DNA of 49,528 bases, taken from assembly GCA_947628455.1 (NCBI GenBank), contig CANQZY010000002.1:1-49528 (forward strand). The letters run 5' to 3'. The first letter of the stretch is position 1; each line of letters starts with the position of its first letter. This document shows, piece after piece, positions 10,021-20,864 of the stretch. The notes below the pieces were generated by a model. That model was not told the origin of the DNA. It ran no database searches and saw only the letters and a list, made by a program, of their open reading frames with translations. Origin of the DNA: an uncultured Methanobrevibacter sp. (lineage in GTDB: Archaea > Methanobacteriota > Methanobacteria > Methanobacteriales > Methanobacteriaceae). A program made the position numbers and the translations under genes.

Positions 10021-11202
10021 TTAATCATATATCAAACCTAACTTCTTAGCCATAACTTTAAGCGTTGATCCTTGAACCAACACAGAAATACAAGTAATAA
10101 CCATCACTATATTAAACAACAAACCCGCACTTTCAATACCCGCTACTAACGGATAAAAAGCAAACACAATCGGAATCGCTCCTTTAATACCCGCCCACGA
10201 TACAAACATTTTAGATTTCAAATCAAGTTTAAACGGAGCAAGCGAAACTAACACAGCTATCGGCCTTGATACAAATATCAACAATATAGATATCAAAATA
10301 GCCGGAACAATAAACGGCGTTAACTCTTCAGCTTGAGTAAAAGCACCTAACAAAATAAACATAGCAATCTGCATTAACCACGCCATACCATCAAAGAAAG
10401 ACAACTGAGTATATTTATATTTTATTTTACAATTTCCAATAATCACTGCAGCCATATAAACTGATAAAAATCCATTTCCAGAAAAAAACTCCGTAATTGC
10501 AAATGACAATATAGCTATTGACAACAACAACACAGGATACAATCCTTCAATCGGCAACTTAATCAACGTAAGCAATTTCGCAAACAACCTACCCAACAAA
10601 TAACCACAAATTAAACCTACAGCTAAAGACCAAACAAATTCAACCAAAAGATCCATAAAAGCAATTTGAGGATTCAATATTAAATGAATACATGAAATAA
10701 CCAATATATACGCTATCGGATCATTCGTACCACTTTCAACTTCCAACATATTATCCAAATTATGCTTAATACGAAAATTCTGCGTTTTAAATATTGAAAA
10801 AACAGCCGCAGCATCAGTCGATGAAACCATAGACCCCAACAACATCGACAACACCAAATCCAAATGAAACAAATAATGAACCAACAAACCAGTAGAAAAA
10901 GCAGTTATTATCACACCAACCGTCGCTAATGAAATACCCGGCTTAGACACAGACCTAATCTGATCAAAATCCGTATCCAAACCACCAGAAAACATTATCA
11001 CAATCAACGCAAAAATACTTATTGACTGAATAATCGAATAATTAGATATAGTATCCGCAATAAAAGATTCAAAATTAAAAAAAATCCCAAAAAAAAGAAA
11101 AATAACTAACGTAGGAACTCCCAATCGAGAAGTAAATTTAGTTAAAAATATACTTACAATCAAAATTAAACCTATAACCAATAAAACAAAATTAATATCC
11201 AT
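10021..11202 (-). CDS. Cation:proton antiporter (NhaP/CPA1-like)
   Basis: 393 aa with many TM segments; GSMVSSTDAAAVFSIF, ESGTNDPIAYILV, SWAGIKGAIPIVFA. Confidence 0.88.
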   Translation of the reverse strand: MDINFVLLVIGLILIVSIFLTKFTSRLGVPTLVIFLFFGIFFNFESFIADTISNYSIIQSISIFALIVIMFSGGLDTDFDQIRSVSKPGISLATVGVIITAFSTGLLVHYLFHLDLVLSMLLGSMVSSTDAAAVFSIFKTQNFRIKHNLDNMLEVESGTNDPIAYILVISCIHLILNPQIAFMDLLVEFVWSLAVGLICGYLLGRLFAKLLTLIKLPIEGLYPVLLLSIAILSFAITEFFSGNGFLSVYMAAVIIGNCKIKYKYTQLSFFDGMAWLMQIAMFILLGAFTQAEELTPFIVPAILISILLIFVSRPIAVLVSLAPFKLDLKSKMFVSWAGIKGAIPIVFAFYPLVAGIESAGLLFNIVMVITCISVLVQGSTLKVMAKKLGLIYD

Positions 11203-11317
11203 ACTCTACTACCAAAAAGAAAAATATAAAAAAAAATTATATCTAAAAAATAACTTTCTATTAATAAATATTTAAACAACTTATATTATAAATAAGTTAT
11301 CAAAAAAAAAAATAAAA

Positions 11318-14032
11318 TTAAATCAAATCAACAGCTTTATCCAAAGCCTCATCCATCTTATCCCTATTAGGACCCGCACCCTGAGCAAGAGTCAAACGAC
11401 CACCACCACCCCCACCCAGAATAGAAGCAGATTCTTTAATAATATCATTAATCCTAACCCCACTATCAATCGCTTTTTCAGAAGCAGAACCCACAATCTT
11501 ACCATCTTCATTTCCAATAATAGCCACATCAACAGAACCTTCATCCGTAAAATCAGTAGCTATTTTTTGAAGTTCCTTAAAATCAGAATCAATTAACTGC
11601 TTAATAACCTTCAAACCCTTAACTTCAACACTATCATCTAATAAAGAATTAATTTTAAGAGAAGCTATTTGAGATTTCAACCTATCAATCTCATTTTTCT
11701 GAGATTTCCACTCACTAAAAAACCTCTCACAAGTTTTAGGAAGTTGTTCACCACCCACCTTAAAAACATTCGCACTTGCAGAAATCAAATAATCATTATC
11801 CTGTATCGAATCTACCGCAGCTAAACCTGCTGAAAAATCAATTCTCTCAACACCATCTTGAACCCTTTCAGTCTTATTTATCTTAATCGGACCAATATCA
11901 CCAGTTCTCAAAACATGCGTACCTGCACAAGCTTGAACATCCACATCAGGCACTTTAACAACACGAATAGACCTGCCAGGAACCACACCACCCTGATAAA
12001 GCCCAAATCCATATAACTTTTCCGCTTCATCCCTAGAATAAAATTGAATATCTAAAGGAATATTATCCATCACCAATTTATTAGCCAATCTCTCAATTTC
12101 ACTAATCTCACAAGAACTAATTCTTTTATAATGAGATAAATCAATCCTAGAATGATCAACACCTTTTTGAGCACCAGCTTGCCATATATGATCTCCTAAA
12201 ACCTTTTTAGCTGAAGCAACTATCAAATGAGTAGCAGTATGATTACGAGCAAGAGAAACTCTCCTATCCCAATCAACAACTCCTTTAACAGTCTTACCTA
12301 TTAAATCATTCAAAATATCCTCAGAAAAATCATTATTATCCATTAAAACATGATGAAGAACCACATTATTAATTTTCTCAGCATAATCAATTTCAAAATC
12401 CATATCCTCATAAGATATTTTACCAATATCCGAAGGCTGACCACCACCCTCAGGATAAAAATTAGTTCTATCAAAAACTAAAGTTAATTTACCATCCTTT
12501 TCAACAACATCTAAAACTTTAGCTTCAAAATCCTTTTTATCAAAATCTTTATAGAATAATAAATCAGTTTCAGGATAATCTAAATTAAAATCAATTTTTT
12601 TATTAGAATCATCTTTTTCATGTTCACTAGCTACTAACGTGAAAAAATTATCCGGAACATTAACTTTAAAATTTAAGCTTTCACCAATCTCTTCCACTAT
12701 CTCCGGAGGAATTCCATTAGAATCATAGAGATCAATTAATTTATCTAAAGGCATTTCCGAAATATTATCTTTTTTAAGCTTTTTAATTAATCTAGAAACA
12801 ATATTCTTACCTTTTTTAATCGTTGTTTTATATCTTTCCTCTTCAAGAGAAATAATATTCATAATATGTTCCTTTGACTCTTCAATTTCACTATAAAACT
12901 GAGATAAAAATTCAACTTGAATCTCCATAATTTCAGCTAATGACTCTTTTATATTAATCTCTTTCATAAACCGAATAGTCCTTCGCAATACTAAACGAGC
13001 AAGATAACCCTCTTTAACATTAGATGGAATAATACCATCAGTCAACATAAATGCAAGACATCTAGTATGATCTGCAATAATATAAATAGCTTCCATTGGT
13101 TGACAAGATTCTAAAAGTTCATTTAACGAAATATTCAAACTATCCGCTACTTGTTGGCGAAGTTCTCTTATATCCCCAATATCTTCAATATCCATCATTC
13201 CAGCTATTTCCGCATTACGAGCTAAAATATCAGCGTTTAATTCTACTCCAGTGATTTCCTTGAGTTTATCAATAACTGGTGCAAAACAAGCATCATATGC
13301 AGTGGGTGTTCCTTGACTTATCCAAGCTATTCTCTCAAGCCCATAACCTGTATCTACAACTTTAATAGGGATTTCTTTTTTATCTCCATTTTCAAGAGTC
13401 TCATATTGTATGAAAACTAAAGTTGCTAATTCCACTCCTCTTACACAAACTTCATAACATGGCCCTTCATTTCCTCCACCTTGCCACCATGATTTTATAA
13501 ATGTGATTTCTTTAGGATCGATTCCTATATGTTTAAAAAATTCATGACAAAGTCTTATTGTTTCATCTTCCCAATATATGTAGTTATCTTCAGTGTTAAT
13601 AACTGTGTGAGATCCCATTGTGAAACAAGTCATATGTCTTCCAGTTCTCCCAACATTATCCACATCATTTAAACGAACAGAAGGTTGGGCAATTGCAAGA
13701 GGATTGGCTGGAGGTTTTATTATTCCGGAAGTTACCCATGGTTGAAAACAAAATATAGAAGCACCTACTAAAAATACATCATCTCTCCATCTTTTAGCCA
13801 ATATTGGATAACGTGATATACTAGTATGGCCTTCTTTTTCTAAAAATTCCTTAAAAATCTTTTGAATATCATAAAGAGTGTAGGGTTTATCAGTAGCAGG
13901 ATTTCCAATAAACTCATATTCATCACAAGGAGCATCTCCACAAGTATCTCTATCAACTAATGAATAAAAATCATTTCCACAAGTTTTACATTTTTGAAGT
14001 TTATAACCTAACGTTTTAAATATTTCTACCAT
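11318..14032 (-). CDS. alaS: Alanyl-tRNA synthetase, archaeal type
   Basis: 904 aa; RPILAKRWRDDVFLVGASIFCFQPWVTSG, editing-domain NHTATHLI, CAGTHV and a Gly-rich C-terminal GGGGGGR. Confidence 0.97.
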   Translation of the reverse strand: MVEIFKTLGYKLQKCKTCGNDFYSLVDRDTCGDAPCDEYEFIGNPATDKPYTLYDIQKIFKEFLEKEGHTSISRYPILAKRWRDDVFLVGASIFCFQPWVTSGIIKPPANPLAIAQPSVRLNDVDNVGRTGRHMTCFTMGSHTVINTEDNYIYWEDETIRLCHEFFKHIGIDPKEITFIKSWWQGGGNEGPCYEVCVRGVELATLVFIQYETLENGDKKEIPIKVVDTGYGLERIAWISQGTPTAYDACFAPVIDKLKEITGVELNADILARNAEIAGMMDIEDIGDIRELRQQVADSLNISLNELLESCQPMEAIYIIADHTRCLAFMLTDGIIPSNVKEGYLARLVLRRTIRFMKEINIKESLAEIMEIQVEFLSQFYSEIEESKEHIMNIISLEEERYKTTIKKGKNIVSRLIKKLKKDNISEMPLDKLIDLYDSNGIPPEIVEEIGESLNFKVNVPDNFFTLVASEHEKDDSNKKIDFNLDYPETDLLFYKDFDKKDFEAKVLDVVEKDGKLTLVFDRTNFYPEGGGQPSDIGKISYEDMDFEIDYAEKINNVVLHHVLMDNNDFSEDILNDLIGKTVKGVVDWDRRVSLARNHTATHLIVASAKKVLGDHIWQAGAQKGVDHSRIDLSHYKRISSCEISEIERLANKLVMDNIPLDIQFYSRDEAEKLYGFGLYQGGVVPGRSIRVVKVPDVDVQACAGTHVLRTGDIGPIKINKTERVQDGVERIDFSAGLAAVDSIQDNDYLISASANVFKVGGEQLPKTCERFFSEWKSQKNEIDRLKSQIASLKINSLLDDSVEVKGLKVIKQLIDSDFKELQKIATDFTDEGSVDVAIIGNEDGKIVGSASEKAIDSGVRINDIIKESASILGGGGGGRLTLAQGAGPNRDKMDEALDKAVDLI

Positions 14033-14200
14033 AAAAATCAGCTTAAAAAAAAAGTATTATACTTATATGTAAAAATAATTTATGATTTTAATAATATATA
14101 AAAAATATCAAATTTAAAAAAAAGTTTTTAAAAAATTAAATCGTATTTAAAATAAAAATTAATTAAAAAAAAAGTAAAAAAGAAAAGTTAGATAGAATAT

Positions 14201-14512
14201 CTATCCAAATAAAGCACCTAAACCAGCTGCTGCTGCTTCCTCTGCTTCTTCTTCGTCATCTTCCTCTTCTTCTTCCTCTTCCTCTTCTTCAACTACTGAT
14301 TCAGCCACAGGAGCTGCTGCAACAGGAGCTGCTGCCATAGCAGTAGTTTCCATAGCTTCATCGATGTCAACATCTTCTAAAGCTGCAATTAATGCTTTAA
14401 TTCTCGCATCATCAACATCAATACCTGCTGCTTCTATAATACTTCTAATATTATCTTCGTTTATATCTTTATCTGCACTGTGCAAAATCATTGCCGCATA
14501 AATATATTCCAT
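14201..14512 (-). CDS. Large subunit ribosomal protein P1 (archaeal L12)
   Basis: [30 protein letters not shown] and acidic tail ending GLGALFG. ATG at 14512 follows GGTGATAATA. Confidence 0.95.
   Translation of the reverse strand: MEYIYAAMILHSADKDINEDNIRSIIEAAGIDVDDARIKALIAALEDVDIDEAMETTAMAAAPVAAAPVAESVVEEEEEEEEEEDDEEEAEEAAAAGLGALFG
14217..14254. repeat. Direct repeat copy 1 (3' end of P1 gene)
   Basis: cctaaaccagctgctgctgcttcctctgcttcttcttc; same sequence at 14592-14629. Confidence 0.85.
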
Positions 14513-14575
14513 TATTATCACCATTTCGTTTATTAAATCAATTTTGTGTTTTATTAAATAATAAAAATTTTAATT

Positions 14576-15595
14576 TTAACCAAAGAGAGCCCCTAAACCA
14601 GCTGCTGCTGCTTCCTCTGCTTCTTCTTCCTCATCTTCCTCTTCTTCATCTTCCTCTTCTTCAACAGTTTCAGTCTCTTCAACAGCAACTGCAGCAGCTG
14701 ATGCACCAGCAACTTTATCTGCTAACTCATCATCTAATGCACCCTCACTATCAGCAACAAGTGACGCTAAAGCTAACATTTTCACTTGAGCTAATCTAAT
14801 CAAGGATTCTGAAGTTTCAGAAGTAAAGACAACACCTTCCATTGCAACATTGAAAGCTTTACTATAAGCATTTGTAATAATCGCAGAGATAGTACCTTTT
14901 GTCGGGATTGCTGCATTAACAGATAAATTAAATGCATTCATATAAACATTTCTAATATCAGCTAATGTTTGCTCCTCATCGATTGCAAGCATATCTGAAG
15001 TATAAATAGTTCCATCTTCATAGACAGCTTTCAAATCAATACCAACCTCCATCGGATTAATACCAAGTCTTGTTAAAGTACCTGATATTTCTCTAGATAC
15101 TTCTTCTCCCGCTTCAACAAGAGTAGTTTCACTAGAAACAACAATTTTTCCTTTATCAATCTTAGCAGGAATACCAACTTGCTGTAATTCACCTAAAAAT
15201 GGACCCGGTTCAAATCCAGTATCACCCTCAGGAATTACAATATCATCAGTAGCTATTGAACCAGGTTTCGCAGGAGCTTCAGTTTTAGAATCTTCCAATA
15301 TTTTATATAATCTAAAAGGATTCATTTCAGTTGCAATAACCGCTACCTGACCATCCATATACTCTGATAAATCAAAAATGTTGTTTTTTTCAGTGTTACA
15401 ATCTTCAAGAGCTAAGTCAATAAGATTCTTTTTAGACATTCTAATGATTGCTTTTCCATTAAGAGATTTTCTCATCTCTTGAAGTTGTTTTGCAGGTATA
15501 TTTAATAAATCAACAATACCCACTACATCATAAGAGTCTATTAATCCTTTAAGTTCATCGACTTCTTCTTTTTTCCATTCCGCAACATGAGCCAT
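14576..15595 (-). CDS. Large subunit ribosomal protein P0 (archaeal L10)
   Basis: 339 aa; L10 N-terminus ([39 protein letters not shown]) and acidic tail [16 protein letters not shown]. Confidence 0.96.
   Translation of the reverse strand: MAHVAEWKKEEVDELKGLIDSYDVVGIVDLLNIPAKQLQEMRKSLNGKAIIRMSKKNLIDLALEDCNTEKNNIFDLSEYMDGQVAVIATEMNPFRLYKILEDSKTEAPAKPGSIATDDIVIPEGDTGFEPGPFLGELQQVGIPAKIDKGKIVVSSETTLVEAGEEVSREISGTLTRLGINPMEVGIDLKAVYEDGTIYTSDMLAIDEEQTLADIRNVYMNAFNLSVNAAIPTKGTISAIITNAYSKAFNVAMEGVVFTSETSESLIRLAQVKMLALASLVADSEGALDDELADKVAGASAAAVAVEETETVEEEEDEEEEDEEEEAEEAAAAGLGALFG
14592..14629. repeat. Direct repeat copy 2 (3' end of P0 gene)
   Basis: Near-identical to 14217-14254. Both encode the shared [12 protein letters not shown] tail. 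Confidence 0.85.
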
Positions 15596-16234
15596 CTAAA
15601 TCGCCCTCACAGTTGGACCCATAGTTGTTTTAATAAACATGGATTTAATTTGATTTCTTCCTTTATCTAACTGGCGGTCTAAGATTGTAAGAACAGTTTC
15701 AATATTTTCAGCTATTTCCTCATCAGTCATATCTTGACTTCCAACAATAATTTGGATTGAAGGTTGTTGTTTAATACCTACTTTAACAGTATTTTTTAAC
15801 CTTTCTAAAAGAGGTTCTAATTTGATATTTGCTGGCACTGGTTTTGGCATTTTATTACGAGGACCAAGTATTGGACCTAAAAATCTACCAACAAGTGGCA
15901 TCATATCAGCTTGAGCAACAAAGAAATCAATAGAGTTTACTAATTCTTTCGCTGCTTTTCTATCTTTACCTAACTCTTCTAAATCCGCTTTATTAATTAC
16001 AAGATCGACACCAGCATCTTTAGCTTGAACAATAAGTTCCCCATCAGCAATGACTCCGATTTTTACATCTTTACCACGGCCATTAGGAAGAGTAACTTCC
16101 TCATTAAACCTATTTTCTGGTTTTTTGACATCTAAGTCACGAACATTAATAATCATGTCCATTGACTGTGTGAAGTTCCTCGGCTTAGACTGTTCTTTTG
16201 CCTTCTTCACCGCTTTTAATACATTTTGTGTCAT
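15596..16234 (-). CDS. Large subunit ribosomal protein L1
   Basis: [22 protein letters not shown] is an L1 hallmark. The third Met (MTQNVLKAV, nt 16234) is preceded by GGGAG at SD distance. Confidence 0.95.
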   Translation of the reverse strand: MTQNVLKAVKKAKEQSKPRNFTQSMDMIINVRDLDVKKPENRFNEEVTLPNGRGKDVKIGVIADGELIVQAKDAGVDLVINKADLEELGKDRKAAKELVNSIDFFVAQADMMPLVGRFLGPILGPRNKMPKPVPANIKLEPLLERLKNTVKVGIKQQPSIQIIVGSQDMTDEEIAENIETVLTILDRQLDKGRNQIKSMFIKTTMGPTVRAI

Positions 16235-16241
16235 ATTATCT

Positions 16242-16269
16242 CCCATGAACAAATATATTAGTTCATTGG
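16242..16269 (-). promoter_or_regulatory. Candidate L1 leader hairpin overlapping the ribosome-binding site
   Basis: Minus-strand CCaATGAAC-taatatattt-GTTCATgGG: 8 pairs in 9 positions, one A.G mismatch. The 3' arm contributes the GGG of the GGGAG Shine-Dalgarno. Confidence 0.45.
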
Positions 16270-16434
16270 TTATTCTATCGGTTTCATGAGTATCAAGAAA
16301 AAGAATAATTATTATAATCTTTTTCGATTTACATGAAGTATAAACAGTATATCAATTATAACATAAAAAAAATATATTTTATTATATTATAACATCATAT
16401 ACACTGAAAGTAAATTATTTTAAAATTATTTTTT

Positions 16435-16917
16435 TTATTCGGCTAAAATATCATCATATTGACCGGCATCAACATCCTTTTGAGCTTGTCTTGGATCTTT
16501 ACCATCAACAGAAAGACCCATACTTACACAGGTCCCCATTACTTCTTTGATTCCTTCTTTATAATCATTTGCTAGTAATGAATCAAATTTCATTCTTGCA
16601 ATTTTCAAAGCTTTGTCAATTGATAAATCATTTACAATATCTATGCCGGGTTCATGAGATGCTTTTTCAATACCAAGTTCTTCCATAATAAGTGAAGTAG
16701 TTGGAGGAGTACCTATTTCAATTTCAAATTCTTTAGTATCTCTATCGATGCTAACTTTAACAGGCACTTTCATTCCTTTGAAATCAGCGCTTTTGTTATT
16801 AATTTCCTCAACTACTTGCATCATATTAACACCAAAAGGGCCTAATGCTGGGCCTAATGGAGGTCCAGGTGTTGCGCTTCCACCTTCAATAAGAATTTCA
16901 ACTGTATCTTTAGCCAT
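16435..16917 (-). CDS. Large subunit ribosomal protein L11
   Basis: [33 protein letters not shown]. Confidence 0.97.
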   Translation of the reverse strand: MAKDTVEILIEGGSATPGPPLGPALGPFGVNMMQVVEEINNKSADFKGMKVPVKVSIDRDTKEFEIEIGTPPTTSLIMEELGIEKASHEPGIDIVNDLSIDKALKIARMKFDSLLANDYKEGIKEVMGTCVSMGLSVDGKDPRQAQKDVDAGQYDDILAE

Positions 16918-17384
16918 TATTCAACCTCCTTTTGAATGATTCTAATTTGATCAGCATGCACAGTAACTGGAATTGGTACTGCTGCTTCTATTAACTCTAG
17001 AACTACTTCTTCACGTGATTCATCAATACGAACCACTTTTGCTCTTTCTCCTTTGAAAGGACCAGAAACAAGTTCTACTATGCTTCCTTTTTGTATTGAA
17101 GAAATAATAGGTTCTGGTTTTAAGAATCTTTTTGCTTCTTCAAAGGTAATACCACTTTTACCTTCAACAACACCCCTTAAATGTTGGATTTTTAAATTAG
17201 GATTTCTTAAATCTATCTTTGTTGAAGATTCTACTAATATATACCCTTTTAAAGATTCTGGAGCAAGAATTGATGAAATACCAATACTTTCCCTACTAGC
17301 TTTACTTGCTAATAACCGAGCTACATTTTTTTCTTGGCCTGCAGAGGTCTTAAGAGCATAAATGGAATTTTCATCATCTTCCAT
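16917..17384 (-). CDS. Transcription elongation factor Spt5 (NusG-like)
   Basis: NGN plus KOW ([22 protein letters not shown]). ATG at 17384 preceded by GGTGAA; the ORF-track extension is unlikely. Confidence 0.92.
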   Translation of the reverse strand: MEDDENSIYALKTSAGQEKNVARLLASKASRESIGISSILAPESLKGYILVESSTKIDLRNPNLKIQHLRGVVEGKSGITFEEAKRFLKPEPIISSIQKGSIVELVSGPFKGERAKVVRIDESREEVVLELIEAAVPIPVTVHADQIRIIQKEVE

Positions 17385-17619
17385 AAAAAATTCACCTATA
17401 AAATATTTTTCTACTAAGTTAATATAAATCAATTTATTAAATAAAAGTATTATAGAAACCATGATTTTATACTAGAAATAATCCAGGAAAAAAAATCAGA
17501 TTAATATAATGTAAATAGATATATAAAAAGTAATATTTAAATGTTTCAAATTATTTATTGTGAAATTAACTATGCAATATCTTAGAAAATAAAAGTAATA
17601 TGGAATTATTAATTAAAAT

Positions 17620-17799
17620 TTATAATCCGATTAATTGACATATTAAAACTATAACAAAACCAATCACACCAATTACCAAAACACCAATAGATGTAATTTT
17701 AGCAAATTCAATATATTCTTCACCATCAGGTTTTCTTGATACTTTTAATACTCTTTTACAATCTCTCCAAACTTTATCTACTCTTTCTTGAACATTCAT
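17620..17799 (-). CDS. secE: Preprotein translocase subunit SecE (Sec61 gamma)
   Basis: About 59 aa; VDKVWRDCKRVLKVSRKPDGEEYIEFAKITSIGVLVIGVIGFVIVLI, located between spt5 and ftsZ. Confidence 0.9.
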   Translation of the reverse strand: MNVQERVDKVWRDCKRVLKVSRKPDGEEYIEFAKITSIGVLVIGVIGFVIVLICQLIGL

Positions 17800-17896
17800 T
17801 TTAAATCCCAATATTATAATTATAAAAAATATAAAAAAATACTAATGTTTGAATAAAATAATTAATTACTATAATTTCATTAATAAAACTTTCTAT

Positions 17897-19048
17897 TTAA
17901 AAAATTCCATCAATAAAATCATCTAAATTATCATCTTCTTCTGAATTTTCAGTTGAAGATTCATTAACTGTGATTTTCTCTCCTTGATTATTAGAGTTTT
18001 CATCTTTAATTCCAGAAACTACAATAGTTGTTCTAATAGTATTTTGTAGACTTTCATCGATTTGAGCTCCCCAAATAATGTTAGCTTCAGGATCTAATTT
18101 ATCAGCGACAACTTGAACTATTTTTTCAGATTCATGTAAAGTTAAATCAGAACTGCAAGAAATATTAATTAATGCTCCTGTAGCATTTGAAACATCTATA
18201 TCTAATAATGGGCTACTTAATGCTTCATGTACTGATTCTAATGCTCTTTCACCTGAATCTGATTCTCCCATACCTATCATAGCCATTCCAGAACATTCCA
18301 TAATACTTCTAATATCTGCAAAATCAAGACTTACTAAACCTTGTTTTGTGATTAATTCTGTTATGCCTTTAACAGCTCTTCCTAATATTTCATCTGAAAC
18401 CATAAATGCTTTATCTAATGATAAATTCGGAGCTACTTCTAATAATTTATCATTAGGGATCACAATAACAGTATCAGCCGCTGCTTTAAGTTTTGTTAAT
18501 CCTTCATCAGCATTTTCTCTTCTTTTAATCCCTTCAGCAGAAAATGGCATAGTAACGACTGCTACAGTTAATGCGCCTGTTTTTTTAGATAGTTTTGAAA
18601 TAATTGGAACAGAGCCTGTTCCTGTTCCTCCACCAAGACCACAAGTTACAAATACCATATCAGCTCCTTCTAATTCATTTCTAATATCATCTTCACTTTC
18701 TTCAGCGCATTCTTCCCCAATAGAAGGCATCCCTCCTGCACCAAGACCCCCACAAGTTTGTTTTCCTAATAAAATCTTTTTTTCAGATAAACTATAATAT
18801 AAATCTTGAGCATCTGTATTAACAGTAATTGTTGTTGCACCTTCAATTCCCATTTCATTTAAACGAGAAACCGTATTATTTCCAGCTCCTCCTGCACCAA
18901 CAACGAATATATTTGCTTTATTATGGTCCATTAACTCTTTAAGTTCATCATCAACATCAGAAGGAAATTTTTTAGGTGATTTTTTTTCTATTCTTTCTTC
19001 AGATTCCTTAATTGCATCATCTATAAATTTCACAAAATAACCCCACAA
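17897..19048 (-). CDS. ftsZ: Cell division protein FtsZ
   Basis: [35 protein letters not shown] and tubulin signature [13 protein letters not shown]. Confidence 0.97.
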   Translation of the reverse strand: MWGYFVKFIDDAIKESEERIEKKSPKKFPSDVDDELKELMDHNKANIFVVGAGGAGNNTVSRLNEMGIEGATTITVNTDAQDLYYSLSEKKILLGKQTCGGLGAGGMPSIGEECAEESEDDIRNELEGADMVFVTCGLGGGTGTGSVPIISKLSKKTGALTVAVVTMPFSAEGIKRRENADEGLTKLKAAADTVIVIPNDKLLEVAPNLSLDKAFMVSDEILGRAVKGITELITKQGLVSLDFADIRSIMECSGMAMIGMGESDSGERALESVHEALSSPLLDIDVSNATGALINISCSSDLTLHESEKIVQVVADKLDPEANIIWGAQIDESLQNTIRTTIVVSGIKDENSNNQGEKITVNESSTENSEEDDNLDDFIDGIF

Positions 19049-19258
19049 TTACGATTATAATTATTTAGTAAATAATTTTGTTATAACTAATATTTAAATA
19101 CAACTAATAAAAAATTAAATGATATTTAAATAACTAAATAAAGAGCTTAGGATTGTTTTTTTAAGCTAAATAGAGCTTTTCATTGATATGAATAATAAAA
19201 AGATCATGTGAAAATAATTAAAAAAATAAATAAAAGATTTGTTAGATTATATAATTTT

Positions 19259-19837
19259 TTATGGTCTAGGCATACATATAATTTCATGAAATCTTAAATC
19301 AAAAACATTAGTCATGTTAGCTGGTTTTATAACAGCTGCGGAATCTAATCCTGATCCTCTTCCGCCGATAGCTATAATATCTTCATTGGTAGGGATTAGT
19401 CCTGCATCAGCAGCCATAATAGCTATTTCACCACAAACTTTTATTCCGTGAGAGAACATTCTTAAAGTTTCTGCAATAATTTCGGTGGGATTTACACCTC
19501 CGAATTTATTGGTTATTCCTCTTCCCACTCCGCTGAGAGCGTGAGATCCGATAAATGTATATACGCCATTTTCATTTAATTTATCTAGCATTTCTTCAGA
19601 GATATCTAATTCGTTGGGATTGTGAAATCCTGCATGGTGTGTTATATTGATGATTTCTGCATTGCCGTTAATTTTATTAGCTAATCTTAAAGCAGAGTTT
19701 CCTGAAGCTGAAGCTATAACGATGTAGTTGATATTGTCAGATTTATCTAATCTGGATTTTACGAGATTGATTACATCATCAGTATTTTCTTTGCCTTCTT
19801 TATTAAAATATACTACTTTTTCTTCCAAATTAAACAC
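19259..19837 (-). CDS. Pyruvate kinase alpha/beta (C-terminal)-domain-like protein
   Basis: 192-aa stand-alone protein, GTG start (gtg ttt aat ttg gaa gaa). YIVIASASGNSALRLANKI and GVGRGITNKFGGVNPTEIIAETLRMFSHGIKVCGEIAIMAADAGLI. Confidence 0.6.
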   Translation of the reverse strand: MFNLEEKVVYFNKEGKENTDDVINLVKSRLDKSDNINYIVIASASGNSALRLANKINGNAEIINITHHAGFHNPNELDISEEMLDKLNENGVYTFIGSHALSGVGRGITNKFGGVNPTEIIAETLRMFSHGIKVCGEIAIMAADAGLIPTNEDIIAIGGRGSGLDSAAVIKPANMTNVFDLRFHEIICMPRP

Positions 19838-19892
19838 CTTTATTTTAATTTTAGAAGAAGATTTATATTATTTGATATTTAAGAGTTACTTT

Positions 19893-20753
19893 ATGGAAAG
19901 TTTAGATGATGTTAAGCATGTGGAAATTGATGATTATTATGTAATTCCTATTGAGACAGATTATATTAAGCCTTATGAGAATTTAGATAAAATTATTATG
20001 CCTGCTAAGCGTTTGATGGAGGATGGTGATTATTTGGTTATAGCTGAGACACCTATAGCTGTTTCGCAGGGGAGATTGATTGATGAATCTAGGTATGAGC
20101 CTAGTTTTACATCTAAATTTTTAACAACTGTTTGGAGTAAATATTTGTGGGGTTATGTTTTAGGTCCTCTTTTTAAAATTAAAAGAAGAACTATTGAGAA
20201 TCTTAGGAAATTGCCTCCTGAAACTAAATCTCATAAAGAAGTGGTTTTGCGATATTATGGTTTAAAACATGCTCTTAAACCTGCTTCGGAAGCGGGTATT
20301 GATTTAAGTAATGTTCCGGGGAGTTATGTTTCGATGCTTCCAAAAAATCCTGAAAAGGTGGCTGTGGAGATTAAAAAAGAGATTAATAAAAAAGTTAAAG
20401 TGTTGATTGTTGATACTGATGCTACTTATATGAAAGATGGGAATTATTTTACGGGTCTTCCTGTAGCTATTGATGGGATTGAGTCTGATAAAGGGTTTGT
20501 GGGTTATGTTAAAGGGCAATTATGTGAGAATATGGGGTCTACTCCTTTAGGATGTTCGGATGAGATTAGTGTGGATGAAGGTTTGAAAATTGCTAATATT
20601 GCTGAAGAATATCAGAAATCCTTATCTACAGCTATGTCTACAATTTATAGTGCTAAATCTGTTCTTGGAGAGGATGTTGATGAAATTTCATTAGAAGCGT
20701 TGGATTCTATTACTCATACTCCTGCGGTGATTATTAGAGGGAAAAAAGCATAA
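19893..20753 (+). CDS. Coenzyme F420-0:L-glutamate ligase family protein (CofE-related paralog)
   Basis: About 286 aa starting MESLDDVKHVEIDDYYVIPIETDYIKP; GDYLVIAETPIAVSQG and VLIVDTDATY resemble F420 ligase folds. ATG at 19893 preferred over the track's upstream TTG. Confidence 0.6.
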   Translation: MESLDDVKHVEIDDYYVIPIETDYIKPYENLDKIIMPAKRLMEDGDYLVIAETPIAVSQGRLIDESRYEPSFTSKFLTTVWSKYLWGYVLGPLFKIKRRTIENLRKLPPETKSHKEVVLRYYGLKHALKPASEAGIDLSNVPGSYVSMLPKNPEKVAVEIKKEINKKVKVLIVDTDATYMKDGNYFTGLPVAIDGIESDKGFVGYVKGQLCENMGSTPLGCSDEISVDEGLKIANIAEEYQKSLSTAMSTIYSAKSVLGEDVDEISLEALDSITHTPAVIIRGKKA

Positions 20754-20864
20754 TGTTTATATTATATTGATAATATATATATGAGATTATAAGTGAATTT
20801 TTTTTTGTTTTAGCTATTTTTATAAAAAAATTCTAAGCTATGATCCAATAAGGGGAAAAACTAA

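Noticed and set aside
14491-14799. Leu/Gln-rich plus-strand ORF ([20 protein letters not shown])
   Set aside because: Antisense translation of the acidic Glu/Ala tail-coding region of P0; not a real repeat protein.
18348-18797. 149-aa plus-strand ORF
   Set aside because: Antisense to ftsZ; no independent motif.
20795-20833. AT-only inverted repeat GAATTTTTTT...AAAAAAATTC upstream of tfe
   Set aside because: Such A/T palindromes are expected by chance at this base composition.
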